19,831 nucleotides of DNA from positions 1 through 19,831 of the forward strand of contig DOUV01000103.1 in assembly GCA_003520455.1 (NCBI GenBank). Direction: 5' to 3'. The notes under the pieces were generated by a model. It did no database searches. It was not told the origin of the DNA and was given only the letters and a program-made list of their open reading frames with translations. Positions 7,245-15,661 of this stretch are shown piece after piece (position 1 is the first letter of the stretch; each line of letters begins with the position of its first letter). This DNA comes from Chloroflexota bacterium. GTDB taxonomy: Bacteria; Chloroflexota; Anaerolineae; Ardenticatenales; Ardenticatenaceae. The position numbers and the translations under genes are program-made.

Positions 7245-7447
7245 ATGAGCGACACGTATCAGAGCGAGGAACTGGACATTTGGGTTTGGTGCCTGGCATG
7301 GAGGATGAATTGGGCATCGGTGCGTTCCTCGATCAGCTCCAGGGACACTGCCCCTGGCGTGAGGTGCTCGGCACCTGGCTATCATCGCGGTCGTCACGAA
7401 CGAGCTGGTACGGCGGCCGGTTGCGCTCGACGCACGGGGAGGGCTAA
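7245..7447 (+). pseudogene. Possible frameshifted remnant of a small gene
   Basis: ATG at 7245 has AGGGGA shortly upstream and opens MSDTYQSEELDIWV. Protein-like sequence then seems to continue in the +1-shifted frame (LVPGMEDELGIGAFLDQLQG, then HCPWREVLGTWL) up to a stop at 7447, which runs into the 3' end of the convergent MFS gene. Neither frame alone looks like a good protein. I cannot name a family. A single-base deletion or insertion near 7285 would join them. This may be chance. Confidence 0.22.
7339..7376 (-). terminator. Two adjacent small hairpins just after the MFS stop
   Basis: CCAGGG (7339-7344) pairs with CCCTGG (7352-7357), and AGGTGC (7362-7367) pairs with GCACCT (7371-7376) across a TCG loop. 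They lie 18-55 bases past the stop of the last gene of the long minus-strand array, where a terminator is expected. There is no U-tract, so this is a weak call. Confidence 0.28.
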
Positions 7448-8614
7448 CGCGCATAGACTCGCCAGCAGGGGGAGCAGCGCCAGTGCCAGCAGGGCCATAC
7501 GTAACGTTGCATGCTCGGCGATGATGCCCGTCAGTGCCGAGCCGAGGCTTCCGGCGACGAAGGCCATGCCGATTGCAATGCCGGAGGCGACGCCGAGTCT
7601 CTGTGGCAAGAGATCATGGGCGGTGAGAAGAATAATCGGAATCGGCAAGCCGATCAAAAAGCCGGCTACCGGCGCGAAGAAGACCAGGAGCACCGGAGGC
7701 ATTGCCAGGAGCACCACATTGACCGGAACCGAACAGAGCAACGCCACGGACAGCAGCGCGCGGCGGTTAAGCCGGTCGGCGAGGAAGCCGCCTGTCGTTG
7801 TACCGGCTGCCACCGAGAGTAAGAGCAGTGCCAGAAGCCGGCTCGACGCCAGAAGCGTCAGCCTCTGCTCCACCCAGAAGAGCGGCAGGTAGGTCGCAAA
7901 GCCGATGTGGACCCAGGCTCGCAGGGCCATCAGAAGCCCAAGCGCCACGAGCGAGACCCGCGACGGCGCGACGACACCGATCGACTGCACGGGGCGATTG
8001 TCGACGGGCTCCCCGGCAGGGCGGCGCTCCGGCCGCGGCGTCCACGCAATGATGAGGGCGACGGCCAGCGCCGACAGGAGGAGGAATAGGGTCGTCGTCG
8101 TCGGACCGGCTGCCAGAAGCGGTGCGGCGACCAGCGGACCGACAGCGTAGCCGACGTTCCCACTCGCAAGGAAGACGGAGACGTTGCCCCCACGGGTCGT
8201 GCGTGCCGGCCGCGAGGCATCGGTCGCGGCAGCTGGGTGAAAGGCGCTTGATCCCAGGCCGGCCAGAGTCAGGAGGAGCACCAGCGCGGCATAGTTGCGA
8301 GTGAAGGTGGCGGTTGCGATCAGGACGGCCATCCATAAGACAGCCAATGAGGTATACCAGCGGCTGCCGTGCCGGTCGCTCAGATAGCCAAAGAGGGGCT
8401 GTGGAAGTGCCGACGCAATGATGAACGCCGAAGCGATGCCGCCGACCTGGACGTAAGAGAGACCCAACGCCACCACGAGCAGAGGGTAGAGAACGGGCAG
8501 CAGGCCTGAATAGACCTCGATCGTGAAGTGGCCGAGCGACGCGACTGCCGCGAGACGGTGAGAAAGCGTGCAAGCCACGAGCCCGGCGAGGCGGCCGCGA
8601 TCTTGCTCCAGCAC
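7394..8614 (-). CDS. MFS transporter, fosmidomycin-resistance (Fsr)-like
   Basis: The protein has about 406 residues and many hydrophobic segments, consistent with 12 membrane helices. The front reads SLGHFTIEVYSGLLPVLYPL then LSYVQVGGIASAF and QPLFGYLSDRHGSRW. This matches the opening of Fsr-type MFS exporters, including MFS motif A (GxLxDRxG). A second motif A copy (GGFLADRLNRR) starts the C-terminal half. The true start is probably GTG at 8614, two bases after the preceding MFS stop, with GGGAGG about 10 bases upstream. The frame stays open further upstream but would overlap that gene and gives non-hydrophobic, Arg/Gly-rich residues. It probably exports or imports a small organic compound linked to the catabolic array. 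Substrate cannot be read from sequence. Confidence 0.82.
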   Translation of the reverse strand: MLEQDRGRLAGLVACTLSHRLAAVASLGHFTIEVYSGLLPVLYPLLVVALGLSYVQVGGIASAFIIASALPQPLFGYLSDRHGSRWYTSLAVLWMAVLIATATFTRNYAALVLLLTLAGLGSSAFHPAAATDASRPARTTRGGNVSVFLASGNVGYAVGPLVAAPLLAAGPTTTTLFLLLSALAVALIIAWTPRPERRPAGEPVDNRPVQSIGVVAPSRVSLVALGLLMALRAWVHIGFATYLPLFWVEQRLTLLASSRLLALLLLSVAAGTTTGGFLADRLNRRALLSVALLCSVPVNVVLLAMPPVLLVFFAPVAGFLIGLPIPIILLTAHDLLPQRLGVASGIAIGMAFVAGSLGSALTGIIAEHATLRMALLALALLPLLASLCALALPVRRAQPAAVPARS

Positions 8615-8616
8615 GG

Positions 8617-9900
8617 TCAGTCGGCCTCCCTGCCGCGCGGCAGTTGTAGCAGGAGTACAATGGCCATACCGATAAATGCCGCTACACTCGCGATTGTAAA
8701 GACAGCACGAAAGCTCCCCGTCAGGTCGGCGAGCCGTCCGGCCAGGAATGAGCCGCCCACCTGTCCGAGCCCAAAGACCAGCATGGTCAGGCCGATAGCC
8801 GCGGGCGCCTGCTGGGGTGGCAATTGATCGGCATAAATAGCCACGATGATCGCCAGAGTGCTCCAGACTGTGATTCCAAAGAGCGCGGCCGAGAGCAACA
8901 GCACGACAAAGGCGTGGGACAGGACGGCCATCCCGATCGCCGTGCCGAGGGCCAGAAATGCCAGGCCGAGGCTCGGTTTGCGCCCCCAAACGTCAGAGAG
9001 CCAGCCCCAGGCCACGCCGCTGAGCAAGCTGGAGACGCCAACCATGCTCCACAGGTGGCTTGCCGTGTTCTGGTCGAGACCCGTCTCTCGCAGCAGGAAC
9101 TCCACGTAGAAGGTGCTATAGCTCACGTAGGCGAAGGCGAAAAAGGTGCTCGCGAAGGCAATATGCCAGACGAACGTTGAGCGGTAGGCCGCCGAGCGGT
9201 TCTCGGCTGGCGCTTCCACCGTGGCTGTCGCCCCGTCCGCGACCCCGGACGCCGCGAGCAGGAATGCCGAAACGGCCGTCGCCGCTACGACAGCCGCACC
9301 CAGGGAAAACCAACTCTGGCGCCACGCAGACGATTGCCCTTCGGCTTGCACGAGAGAGACAAGAACGCTTGAGACGATCAACCCGACGCCGGCGCCGCTG
9401 ATGGCCAGGCCCGTCGCCAGACCGCGAGCACCACGCGAGAACGACGACGAAACCAGCCCGAGGGCGACGACGACGCAGCCACCGCTGGCGGCGCCTGCGA
9501 CTGTTTGCATTGCAAATGCCCAGGGGAAGCCCGCCGCCCAGCCGGTGAGTGCCAACGCTGCTGCCAACGTGAGCAGGCAGAGTGTGACCAGAGACAGAGG
9601 GCGAACGTGGGCGACGAAGAAGCCGGCCACTACGCTGGTCAGGAGATAGCCTGACAGGTTCCCGGTCGTCAGCAGCCCCATCTGCGTGTTTGTCAGGGCC
9701 AGCCCCTGGCGCATGAAGGGTAGAATCGCTGGATAGCCGAAGCGCCCAATGCCCAACGCGCCCAGGATCACGACGGCAGCCCCCAACAATAGCGCCCCCT
9801 CCATCCAGTGCATCGTAAAGAGGGTTCGAGCGCGGAGCCATACGTTCGTGGGGGACGGCGCCGGCTCCCCGGCGCGATCGGCTACAGGTGGCCTTCCCAC
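8617..9900 (-). CDS. MFS transporter, YbfB/YjiJ-like
   Basis: The protein has 427 residues with 12 predicted membrane segments. GALGIGRFGYPAILPFMRQG, then LTNTQMGLLTTGNLSGYLLT, are characteristic of the YbfB/YjiJ group of MFS proteins. SDVWGRKPSLGLAF is the mid-protein motif A-like loop. I placed the start at GTG 9900, which has GGGGAG 5 bases upstream and overlaps the preceding opine-dehydrogenase-like gene by 19 bases. ATG at 9813 (protein beginning MHWMEGALLLG) would remove a 29-residue polar leader but lacks a good ribosome binding site. Two bases separate it from the next MFS gene, so the two are co-translated and may act as complementary uptake and efflux systems. That is inference. Confidence 0.82.
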   Translation of the reverse strand: MGRPPVADRAGEPAPSPTNVWLRARTLFTMHWMEGALLLGAAVVILGALGIGRFGYPAILPFMRQGLALTNTQMGLLTTGNLSGYLLTSVVAGFFVAHVRPLSLVTLCLLTLAAALALTGWAAGFPWAFAMQTVAGAASGGCVVVALGLVSSSFSRGARGLATGLAISGAGVGLIVSSVLVSLVQAEGQSSAWRQSWFSLGAAVVAATAVSAFLLAASGVADGATATVEAPAENRSAAYRSTFVWHIAFASTFFAFAYVSYSTFYVEFLLRETGLDQNTASHLWSMVGVSSLLSGVAWGWLSDVWGRKPSLGLAFLALGTAIGMAVLSHAFVVLLLSAALFGITVWSTLAIIVAIYADQLPPQQAPAAIGLTMLVFGLGQVGGSFLAGRLADLTGSFRAVFTIASVAAFIGMAIVLLLQLPRGREAD

Positions 9901-11003
9901 AGAAACTCCCCTACCCGTTCGACGGGTACCTGATCCACGCCCATCTTCGCCAGCGTCAGCCCTTCATGCCAGTAGTCGCGCTTCATCATGACACAGGCCA
10001 GCCGGACCAGCGCCTCGGTCGTCGGGCACTCGATGCCGACCCACCGCCCGATCTCAACCATCGGCACGAGGCCAAAACCGACGTCCTCGTTGACATAGCG
10101 ATGATCGAGGCTGTCCGGCGCCTGAATCGGCTTGTTGGGTTCGCTTTCCTGGAGAGCCTGGTACATATCGCCACTTTCCAGGGCTGCCCGCGACGTTAGT
10201 CCGGCTTCGTAGAAGTACTCGATAAAGCTCATCACGCGCATATCGAGCCCGGCCCGCTCGTTGAGCGCCCGTAAGATACGCATGCGTTCGTCGTCCATGC
10301 CCTGAATTACGCGGGCTACTGCCGGGCTCACGCCATCAAAATAGAAGCGAAAGTTCCCCTTCGTATGCTCGATCCAGGCCGCGTTCAGAAGCATGCCGGG
10401 CGGATGTTCCATCGCGTTCAGATCCGTCAGTCCGGTTTCGAGCACATTGGTGCCCGGGACCACGTTCGGGAAGAGGGTATGAATTGTTGGGAAGAGCGCA
10501 TCGAGGTGCTTGCCGGGAAAAGCCGCCAGACGCAGATTCGTCATGGCGAGCGGAATCCAGACCAGGGCCGGCCCCCGAATACGGCAGCCATAGGTCAGAG
10601 TGATCGTTTCACAGGTGCGAACCTCCTTCGCGTTCCCGGCCTCACGGAGGGTCTGCACGAAGTGGAGGCCGCCGCCCGTATGACCGGGATTCAGCATGAC
10701 GGTGTGGCTTTCGTTCAGGTAGGGGGCAAGCAAGTGGGCATACCAGGTCAGCGCAATCGTCGGCACGGTGATAATGATGATCCGGGCGCCGTCGATTGCC
10801 TCTTCGATATTGGGTGTGATCGTCTTGATCGGACTGAAACCTTCTCCAAAACAGCCGGTGTAGGCGACACCGCCACGCGCCGTGAGCGCTTCCAGCGTCG
10901 CTGCCGAGCGGCTGTAGATGCTGGTCTCGTAGCCCTGTCGTCCCAGATCAGCGGCCACGGCGTGACCGCCGTTGCCCGCGCCGAGGATCGCAATTTTCTC
11001 CAT
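9882..11003 (-). CDS. Opine dehydrogenase family protein 1 (octopine/nopaline dehydrogenase-like)
   Basis: The protein has 373 residues. GAGNGG at 8-13 is the Rossmann dinucleotide loop. NPGHTGGGLHF near 105-115 and CETITLTYGCRIRGPA near 131-146 are family blocks. The octopine-dehydrogenase C-domain begins near 185 and contains LNAMEHPPGMLLNAAW, with the catalytic-type His near 200, and DHRYVNEDVGFGLVP near 300-314. The end of strand 2 reads YSRS with no acidic residue, which favours NADP(H); this is inference. Such enzymes reversibly join an amino acid and a 2-oxo acid by reductive amination. ATG at 11003 is preceded by AGGA with 5-base spacing. It is closer to the third opine-dehydrogenase-like protein (17233-18342) than to its immediate neighbour. 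It is followed by the two transporters. Substrate unknown. Confidence 0.85.
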   Translation of the reverse strand: MEKIAILGAGNGGHAVAADLGRQGYETSIYSRSAATLEALTARGGVAYTGCFGEGFSPIKTITPNIEEAIDGARIIIITVPTIALTWYAHLLAPYLNESHTVMLNPGHTGGGLHFVQTLREAGNAKEVRTCETITLTYGCRIRGPALVWIPLAMTNLRLAAFPGKHLDALFPTIHTLFPNVVPGTNVLETGLTDLNAMEHPPGMLLNAAWIEHTKGNFRFYFDGVSPAVARVIQGMDDERMRILRALNERAGLDMRVMSFIEYFYEAGLTSRAALESGDMYQALQESEPNKPIQAPDSLDHRYVNEDVGFGLVPMVEIGRWVGIECPTTEALVRLACVMMKRDYWHEGLTLAKMGVDQVPVERVGEFLWEGHL

Positions 11004-11078
11004 GGTGGTCCTGCCTTTCCAGATCCCGGGTTTGCGCTTCACCTGCGGCTCCTGCCCGTGATGCCCGGCGGCTCGGAT

Positions 11079-12197
11079 TCAGCCAGTCTCGACCTGCCGC
11101 CGGATTTCTTCAGAACTCAGCCCTTCCAGGCCAAGGCGCGCCAGCGTGCGGCCCTCGGTTCGGAAGTCGGTCGACACCAGTTCAGAACCGAGCGTGATGA
11201 GGGCGCTGATCACGGGTGTCGAGACGCCGATGGCGCGTCCGAGCGCCTCTAGGGGCACGAGACCAAACGGTATGTCCTCGGTGAGAAAGCGGTGGTTCAA
11301 GGTCTGCGGCGCCCAGGCAATTTCATAGGCCGGGTTCGTGCTCATGACCTCACCTAACGTGCGGCCGCGCGCGCCCTGGTGTTCGTACCAGCTCAACAGG
11401 ACCTCCCGCGCGCCGGGCAGTGCCATTCCCAGCGCCTGGCCCACCGCCACCCGCTCGGCGTCGACACGCTCGACCACCCGGCCGACCGGCTCGGTCACCC
11501 CCTCCCAGTAGTACCGCCACTTTGGCTTGTCCGCGGCGGTGCGGCCGGCGTTCAATAGCGACACGGGAGCATGGACCACCGGGTTCAGGTTGCGGAGACT
11601 CGTGTGCAGCACGCTGGGTGCGGTCTGAAACCCGGAGAACAGGGGCTGGAGCCGTTCCAGAACTGCTCTCGTCTGTGTCGCAGGGAGCGCCGCGCAGGCC
11701 AGCCCGGCCTTCAACCCGCCCACTTTAACGGTGGTCGCATTCTGTTTGAAGGCTCCGTAGACCAGTTGCTCGGTCTCTGCAATCGTCGGGAGCATCCCGC
11801 TGCGCCTTGAAAGCAAGCTGGCAACCTCGAGCGCGCCGCCAAACGAGCCACAGAAGAGCACGACCAGTTGCTCCGGGCGGAAGTAGGGCAGGCAGAATTC
11901 AGTGAAACGCCGCTCGGCGTAGGCCGGGACGACGTAGAGGACCATGTCTGCACCCGCCAGCGCCGCCTCCGGGTCGTCGGTCACGACGGCCACTGGGGCA
12001 AAGCCGGCCGCGACGCCCGCGACATCGCTGTTCACCAGTTCGATACCACCGCGTGTCTGAACGGGCGCGATTGTATCCGGCGCTAACTCGGGGACCTCCA
12101 GCAAGTGGACCGTCGCGCCTTTGAGCGTCAGATCGGCGGCGGCGGCAAAGGCGCCGTTCCCGCCGCCGAGGACGGTGATCGTCACATCGTGGGTCAT
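11079..12197 (-). CDS. Opine dehydrogenase family protein 2, divergent
   Basis: The protein has 372 residues. GGGNGA at 11-16 forms the dinucleotide loop. Strand 2 ends HLLEVPE with an acidic Glu34, suggesting NAD(H) preference, unlike the other two copies. The C-domain shows RNLNPVVHAPVSLLNAG (His209) and NHRFLTEDIPFGLVP (301-315). The middle block differs from its paralogues: LFCGSFGGALEVASLL replaces the NPGHTGG segment, so it probably uses a different substrate. ATG at 12197 has GGAG 7 bases upstream; an in-frame extension to 12290 would overlap the SDR gene. It sits 32 bases after the SDR and 75 bases before the next opine-dehydrogenase-like gene in the same direction, so all are likely one transcript. 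Confidence 0.82.
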   Translation of the reverse strand: MTHDVTITVLGGGNGAFAAAADLTLKGATVHLLEVPELAPDTIAPVQTRGGIELVNSDVAGVAAGFAPVAVVTDDPEAALAGADMVLYVVPAYAERRFTEFCLPYFRPEQLVVLFCGSFGGALEVASLLSRRSGMLPTIAETEQLVYGAFKQNATTVKVGGLKAGLACAALPATQTRAVLERLQPLFSGFQTAPSVLHTSLRNLNPVVHAPVSLLNAGRTAADKPKWRYYWEGVTEPVGRVVERVDAERVAVGQALGMALPGAREVLLSWYEHQGARGRTLGEVMSTNPAYEIAWAPQTLNHRFLTEDIPFGLVPLEALGRAIGVSTPVISALITLGSELVSTDFRTEGRTLARLGLEGLSSEEIRRQVETG

Positions 12198-12229
12198 GAG
12201 AACGCTCCACTCTCCTGGCGCCGGCTCAT

Positions 12230-13054
12230 TCAGGCACCGTGTTCGGCGGTCGCGCCGCCGAGGGAATATTCGACTCGACCACCGGAACAATCGACGACGG
12301 CGCCGTTGATGTACGACGCCCCCTCCGACGCGAGGAACAAGACGAGGTTGGCGATCTCCTGGGGTGTGCCCAGCCGTCCAAGCGGATTCTGCCGCGTATA
12401 GCTGGCGATGGTGCCTGCAGCGGCACCTCCCAGCAGTTGCTCCGTGGCGATGAAACCGGGGGCGATGGCATTGCAGGTAATGCCGTAGGGACCGAGTTCA
12501 CGCGCCGCGGTCCGTGTGAGCGCGATGATACCGGCCTTAGCGGCCCCATAGTGGCCCATGCCCTCGCGCCCGCCCACCCGGCCATGGATGGAGGCAGTGT
12601 TGACGATCCGGCCCCACCCGTGTGCCATCATCACCGGAGCGGCATATTTGATGCAGAGAAAGGTGCTTTTGAGGTGGCCTGCCAGCATGCGATCCCATGA
12701 CTCTTCGGAGAGGTCGACCAGCCGGCCGCGCTGGTGCGCAGGGTCGGTCATGCCGGCGTTGTTGACGAGAATATCGACGGTGCCGTGGCGCCGAAGAGTC
12801 GTCTCGACCAGCCGCTGGACGTCATCGGCGCGGGTCACATCGGCGAGTGCCGCGCTGGCTGTACCGCCGACCGCCTCGACCTCCGCGGCCACTCGTTCAG
12901 CCGCGTCCAGTTGCGTGTGGGTCACGACGACCACGGTTGCCCCAGCGCGCCCGAGGGCGAGGGCCTCGTCGTAGCCGATGCCGCGGCGCGCCCCGGTGAC
13001 AATCGCCACACGGCCTGCAAGCGCGATCGTCGTTTGCACGCCTGGCCCTACCAC
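12230..13054 (-). CDS. Short-chain dehydrogenase/reductase (SDR), classical type
   Basis: The protein has 274 residues, a normal classical SDR length. TGARRGIG (20-27) is the cofactor loop, ADVT near 71-74 the adenine-ring Asp, and NNAG (98-101) the structural motif. NTASIHG gives catalytic Ser155, and YGAAK gives Tyr169 and Lys173. The position of the tetrad Asn is His127 (GHLKST), a change also seen in some active SDRs. Arg in the loop and no acid after strand 2 suggest NADP(H). GTG at 13054 (GAGG 8 bases upstream) is chosen; GTG at 13039 is an alternative. It probably oxidises or reduces a hydroxy/oxo intermediate of the surrounding pathway. Substrate is not readable. Confidence 0.88.
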   Translation of the reverse strand: MVGPGVQTTIALAGRVAIVTGARRGIGYDEALALGRAGATVVVVTHTQLDAAERVAAEVEAVGGTASAALADVTRADDVQRLVETTLRRHGTVDILVNNAGMTDPAHQRGRLVDLSEESWDRMLAGHLKSTFLCIKYAAPVMMAHGWGRIVNTASIHGRVGGREGMGHYGAAKAGIIALTRTAARELGPYGITCNAIAPGFIATEQLLGGAAAGTIASYTRQNPLGRLGTPQEIANLVLFLASEGASYINGAVVDCSGGRVEYSLGGATAEHGA

Positions 13055-13148
13055 AGCTTACACCTCAATCCGACGTTGCCGGCAGAATCGGTCGCGGCGA
13101 AGCATGGCGCGCGCCAGGATAAGGCCGGCTCCGGCCGCGCGCGGCGGT

Positions 13149-13170
13149 TGGCACCGATAGCCCGGTGCCA
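13149..13170. other. 8-bp-stem hairpin in the enolase/SDR gap
   Basis: TGGCACCG (13149-13156) pairs with CGGTGCCA (13163-13170) around ATAGCC, in the 166-bp gap after the enolase-family stop. A shorter GGCCGG/CCGGCC hairpin lies beside it near 13122-13135. There is no T-tract, so it could be an attenuator, an mRNA-stability element or nothing. Confidence 0.3.
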
Positions 13171-13220
13171 GGCGGTCACGAGAGTTGGAACCGCGCTGCA
13201 GATTGCCACCGGCCTCCTCC

Positions 13221-14405
13221 TCAGTAACTGGGCAGACCCCGCACCGGAATCGTGGGCAACTCTTCCTGGGGCGTGTTGAATACGCTGTGGGTGCCGACCG
13301 CCCGGAAGTGATCGGCATATTCCTGCACCCGGTCGGCATCGACGGTTACCCCCAACCCCGGCCCCTCTGGGACACGCATGTGACCACGGACGATCGGCAG
13401 GCGCGCCGTCAGGTAATCGCCGGCCAGATTGTCGTACATGCACTGGTTGGCAAGAATAAAGTTGGGCGTTGAGGCGATCACATGCAACATCAGGGCCTGG
13501 GCGGCACCGCCTTCGACCAGGCTCTGGCCGACGACCGGCAGCCCGGCCGCTTCGGCCATCCCGGCAGTCTTCTTTACGTCCCACAGATTGTCGTGCATGC
13601 GCGGGTTGATGTGAATGACGTCGGCGGCCTCGGCGCGGATGACGTTGAAGGCCTGATACATATGCTGGCAGCTCTCGTCCGCGGCAACCGGCACCCCGAC
13701 CGAGCGTCGGACGTGTGCGAGCCCTTCCAGGTTGGCCGCCTGAATCGGTTGTTCGATAAATTCCAGGTTGTACGTGCGCAATTCATTGTTGCAGAGCGCA
13801 ACAGCGAAGCCGGGCGAGAGCGTCTGGTTAAAGTCGATGCGGAGTTTGGGCGCGTCGCCGACGGCAGCCCGAATGGCTTCCAGCCGCTCCAACAGGGCCG
13901 GGATGGTCGTGTACTTGAGATAGAGCGTATCATATCCCTCGACCACGGCCTGGTGCGCCACCGCGGCCATCGCTGCGGGTTCATCGTGCAGCAGGACTTT
14001 GATGACCGCGATCTCCTTGCGAATCGCCCCGCCCAGTAACTTGTAGAGTGGCTGCCGGCAGGCCTTCCCGATCAGATCCCAGAGCGCGGCCTCGATACCG
14101 CTCAAGGCCCGGTTGGCGAAGCCGCGGCTCCACTGCCAGCCCCCCAGGACACGCAGCTTTTTGGCGATGCGCTCTGTGTTAAACGGGTCTTCGTCCCGCA
14201 GATAGGCTCTCGCGCTCTCGATCACGGCGAGGGTCGCCTCGACCGGTCGATGGATGACGCTGCTCTCGCCCACACCGACCAGCCCATCATCGGTTTCCAG
14301 TTCGACGAGGACCAGGGTAATGCCATCCTGGCTCCCGAAGGGCCAGATCAGCGGTTTTACGAACGGGATGGAGAGCGGCGTCGCGCGCAGATCAACGAGT
14401 TTCAT
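13221..14405 (-). CDS. Enolase-superfamily protein (mandelate racemase/muconate lactonizing type) with atypical active site
   Basis: The protein has 394 residues with the capping domain (1-125) and barrel (126-370) of the MR/MLE group. Predicted metal ligands are Asp191 (RIDFNQT), Glu218 (FIEQP) and Asp243 (AADES). At the usual KxK site the sequence is LYLKYTT, so only one Lys (164) remains. Where a second catalytic Lys or an Asp/His pair is expected, I see HINPRMHDN and VVGQSLVEGG. It should therefore still bind Mg and an enolate, but the acid/base set differs from textbook racemases. The start ATG has GGAG 9 bases upstream. It lies between an M24 hydrolase and the SDR in one direction. Dehydration, epimerisation or racemisation of an acid intermediate is plausible; the exact reaction is unknown. 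Confidence 0.85.
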   Translation of the reverse strand: MKLVDLRATPLSIPFVKPLIWPFGSQDGITLVLVELETDDGLVGVGESSVIHRPVEATLAVIESARAYLRDEDPFNTERIAKKLRVLGGWQWSRGFANRALSGIEAALWDLIGKACRQPLYKLLGGAIRKEIAVIKVLLHDEPAAMAAVAHQAVVEGYDTLYLKYTTIPALLERLEAIRAAVGDAPKLRIDFNQTLSPGFAVALCNNELRTYNLEFIEQPIQAANLEGLAHVRRSVGVPVAADESCQHMYQAFNVIRAEAADVIHINPRMHDNLWDVKKTAGMAEAAGLPVVGQSLVEGGAAQALMLHVIASTPNFILANQCMYDNLAGDYLTARLPIVRGHMRVPEGPGLGVTVDADRVQEYADHFRAVGTHSVFNTPQEELPTIPVRGLPSY

Positions 14406-14536
14406 GCGTCATCGCTCCATCGGGCAGCGGCGAAAGCCGGCGGTGTAACTGCCGGTAAGGAACAGGAAACCAGCGTCCATTGCGGGCGTTTCCGGATCGG
14501 CCGGCCGCGTGTTCCATCGTGCCGCGGATGTGCCGT

Positions 14537-15661
14537 TCAGGCTTGAATCCGGGGCAGTTCCGCCGTCTCAATCTGGTCGGTAATCAGATCAAAGCCGTCC
14601 TTCGTGACGAGAATCTCGTCCTCAAACTGATAGCCTTGATCGCCCGCCATATAGAAGGGCTCCACGCAGAGAACCATTTTTTCCTGGACCGGACGGTCGA
14701 AGCGTTTGTCGCGCCCGATCCAGGGATGTTCGTGCACGCTCAGGCCCAGTCCGTGCCCGACAAATTTATACGGGTCGAGCCCAACCGACCGATACTTGTC
14801 CGCAAACACCTGGTACAGATGGCCCGTCGTCACGCCGGGCCGAATCTGGTCTTTGAGCACATTCATCGTGTCGACCATCTTCTGCCACATCCCGCTCTGC
14901 TCCGCGGTTGGCTCGCCCACAACGTAGGTGCGCCCCACGTCCGAGCAGTAGGCGTCAATGTGGGCGAGAATGTCGATGCGGACGATATCGCCGGGTTGGA
15001 GAATGCGGTCACTCGGGCCGACGTTGGGCAGGGTGCTCCGATCGCCCGAGGCGACGACAAGCACACCAATGTCCTCGATCCCACCCCCATAGAGCGTCTC
15101 AAGGATGATATTGGCGATATCGCGCTCGGTCATGCCGGCGCGGCCACGCGCCTGCACCTGTTTGTGGGCGCTGTCTGCCAGGCGCCCGGTCGTGCGCAGC
15201 CGCGCGATCTCCTCGTCGGTCTTTACGCTACGAAGGTCCAGAAACAGCTCGTCGGCGTTGACGAAGGTCGCCGCGGGCAATCCCTTCTGGACCACCGCGA
15301 AATCCATGGCGGGAATGTAATCCAGGTCGATCCCGATGCGCCCGCCGCTCAGCCCGAAGTCTTTGAGCGTCTCCACGAGAAGATCGGAGGCTTCCTGATC
15401 GAACTCGCTGTAGACGCGGATGTCGCTGAAGCGTTTGGAGCGCCTTCTGGCGGTAGAGGCTTCCATGTCCACGGTGACGAGTGCGTCCTGATCGGGAGTG
15501 ACGATTGTCGCCGCCAGGCGGCGGCGAAGCCCCTGAAGGCGCAGCGACGGAATCACGAAGCCACAGGTATAGATCACGTTCTCAGGAGCCATCGCGACCA
15601 GCGCGTCCAACCCATGAGTGGCGAGGGCCTGCTTTTGTTTGGCGATGATCTCATTGGTCAT
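14537..15661 (-). CDS. M24-family metallohydrolase 1 (creatinase/Xaa-Pro aminopeptidase type)
   Basis: The protein has 374 residues, with an N-terminal creatinase-type domain (1-140) and a pita-bread C-domain. The five predicted metal ligands are all present: Asp230 (VRIDIL), Asp241 (CSDVGRT), His303 (GHGLGLSVHEHP), Glu334 (CVEPF) and Glu347 (FEDEI). His310 is the second active-site His. ATG at 15661 has GAGGAG 8-9 bases upstream; an open frame extends to 15928 but is low-complexity. Family members cleave Xaa-Pro peptides, creatine or ring amides such as ectoine. The opine-dehydrogenase context suggests a small C-N-bonded substrate rather than peptides; that is inference. It is a paralogue of the 18374-19486 gene, sharing the same domain order and near-identical length. 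Confidence 0.9.
   Translation of the reverse strand: MTNEIIAKQKQALATHGLDALVAMAPENVIYTCGFVIPSLRLQGLRRRLAATIVTPDQDALVTVDMEASTARRRSKRFSDIRVYSEFDQEASDLLVETLKDFGLSGGRIGIDLDYIPAMDFAVVQKGLPAATFVNADELFLDLRSVKTDEEIARLRTTGRLADSAHKQVQARGRAGMTERDIANIILETLYGGGIEDIGVLVVASGDRSTLPNVGPSDRILQPGDIVRIDILAHIDAYCSDVGRTYVVGEPTAEQSGMWQKMVDTMNVLKDQIRPGVTTGHLYQVFADKYRSVGLDPYKFVGHGLGLSVHEHPWIGRDKRFDRPVQEKMVLCVEPFYMAGDQGYQFEDEILVTKDGFDLITDQIETAELPRIQA

Larger units (their letters stand above)
7021..7393. other. Intergenic region, 373 bp, terminator hairpin plus possible gene debris
   Basis: Two convergent units end here: the plus-strand small gene and the minus-strand MFS pair. It contains the perfect hairpin at 7120-7156, possible remnant coding sequence from 7245 and two small adjacent hairpins just past the MFS stop. 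I see no intact gene. Confidence 0.55.

Noticed and set aside
7223..7447. MazG- or nucleotide-hydrolase-like reading from the HCPW motif
   Set aside because: Only a few residues match, and the catalytic Glu/Asp pattern of MazG is absent.
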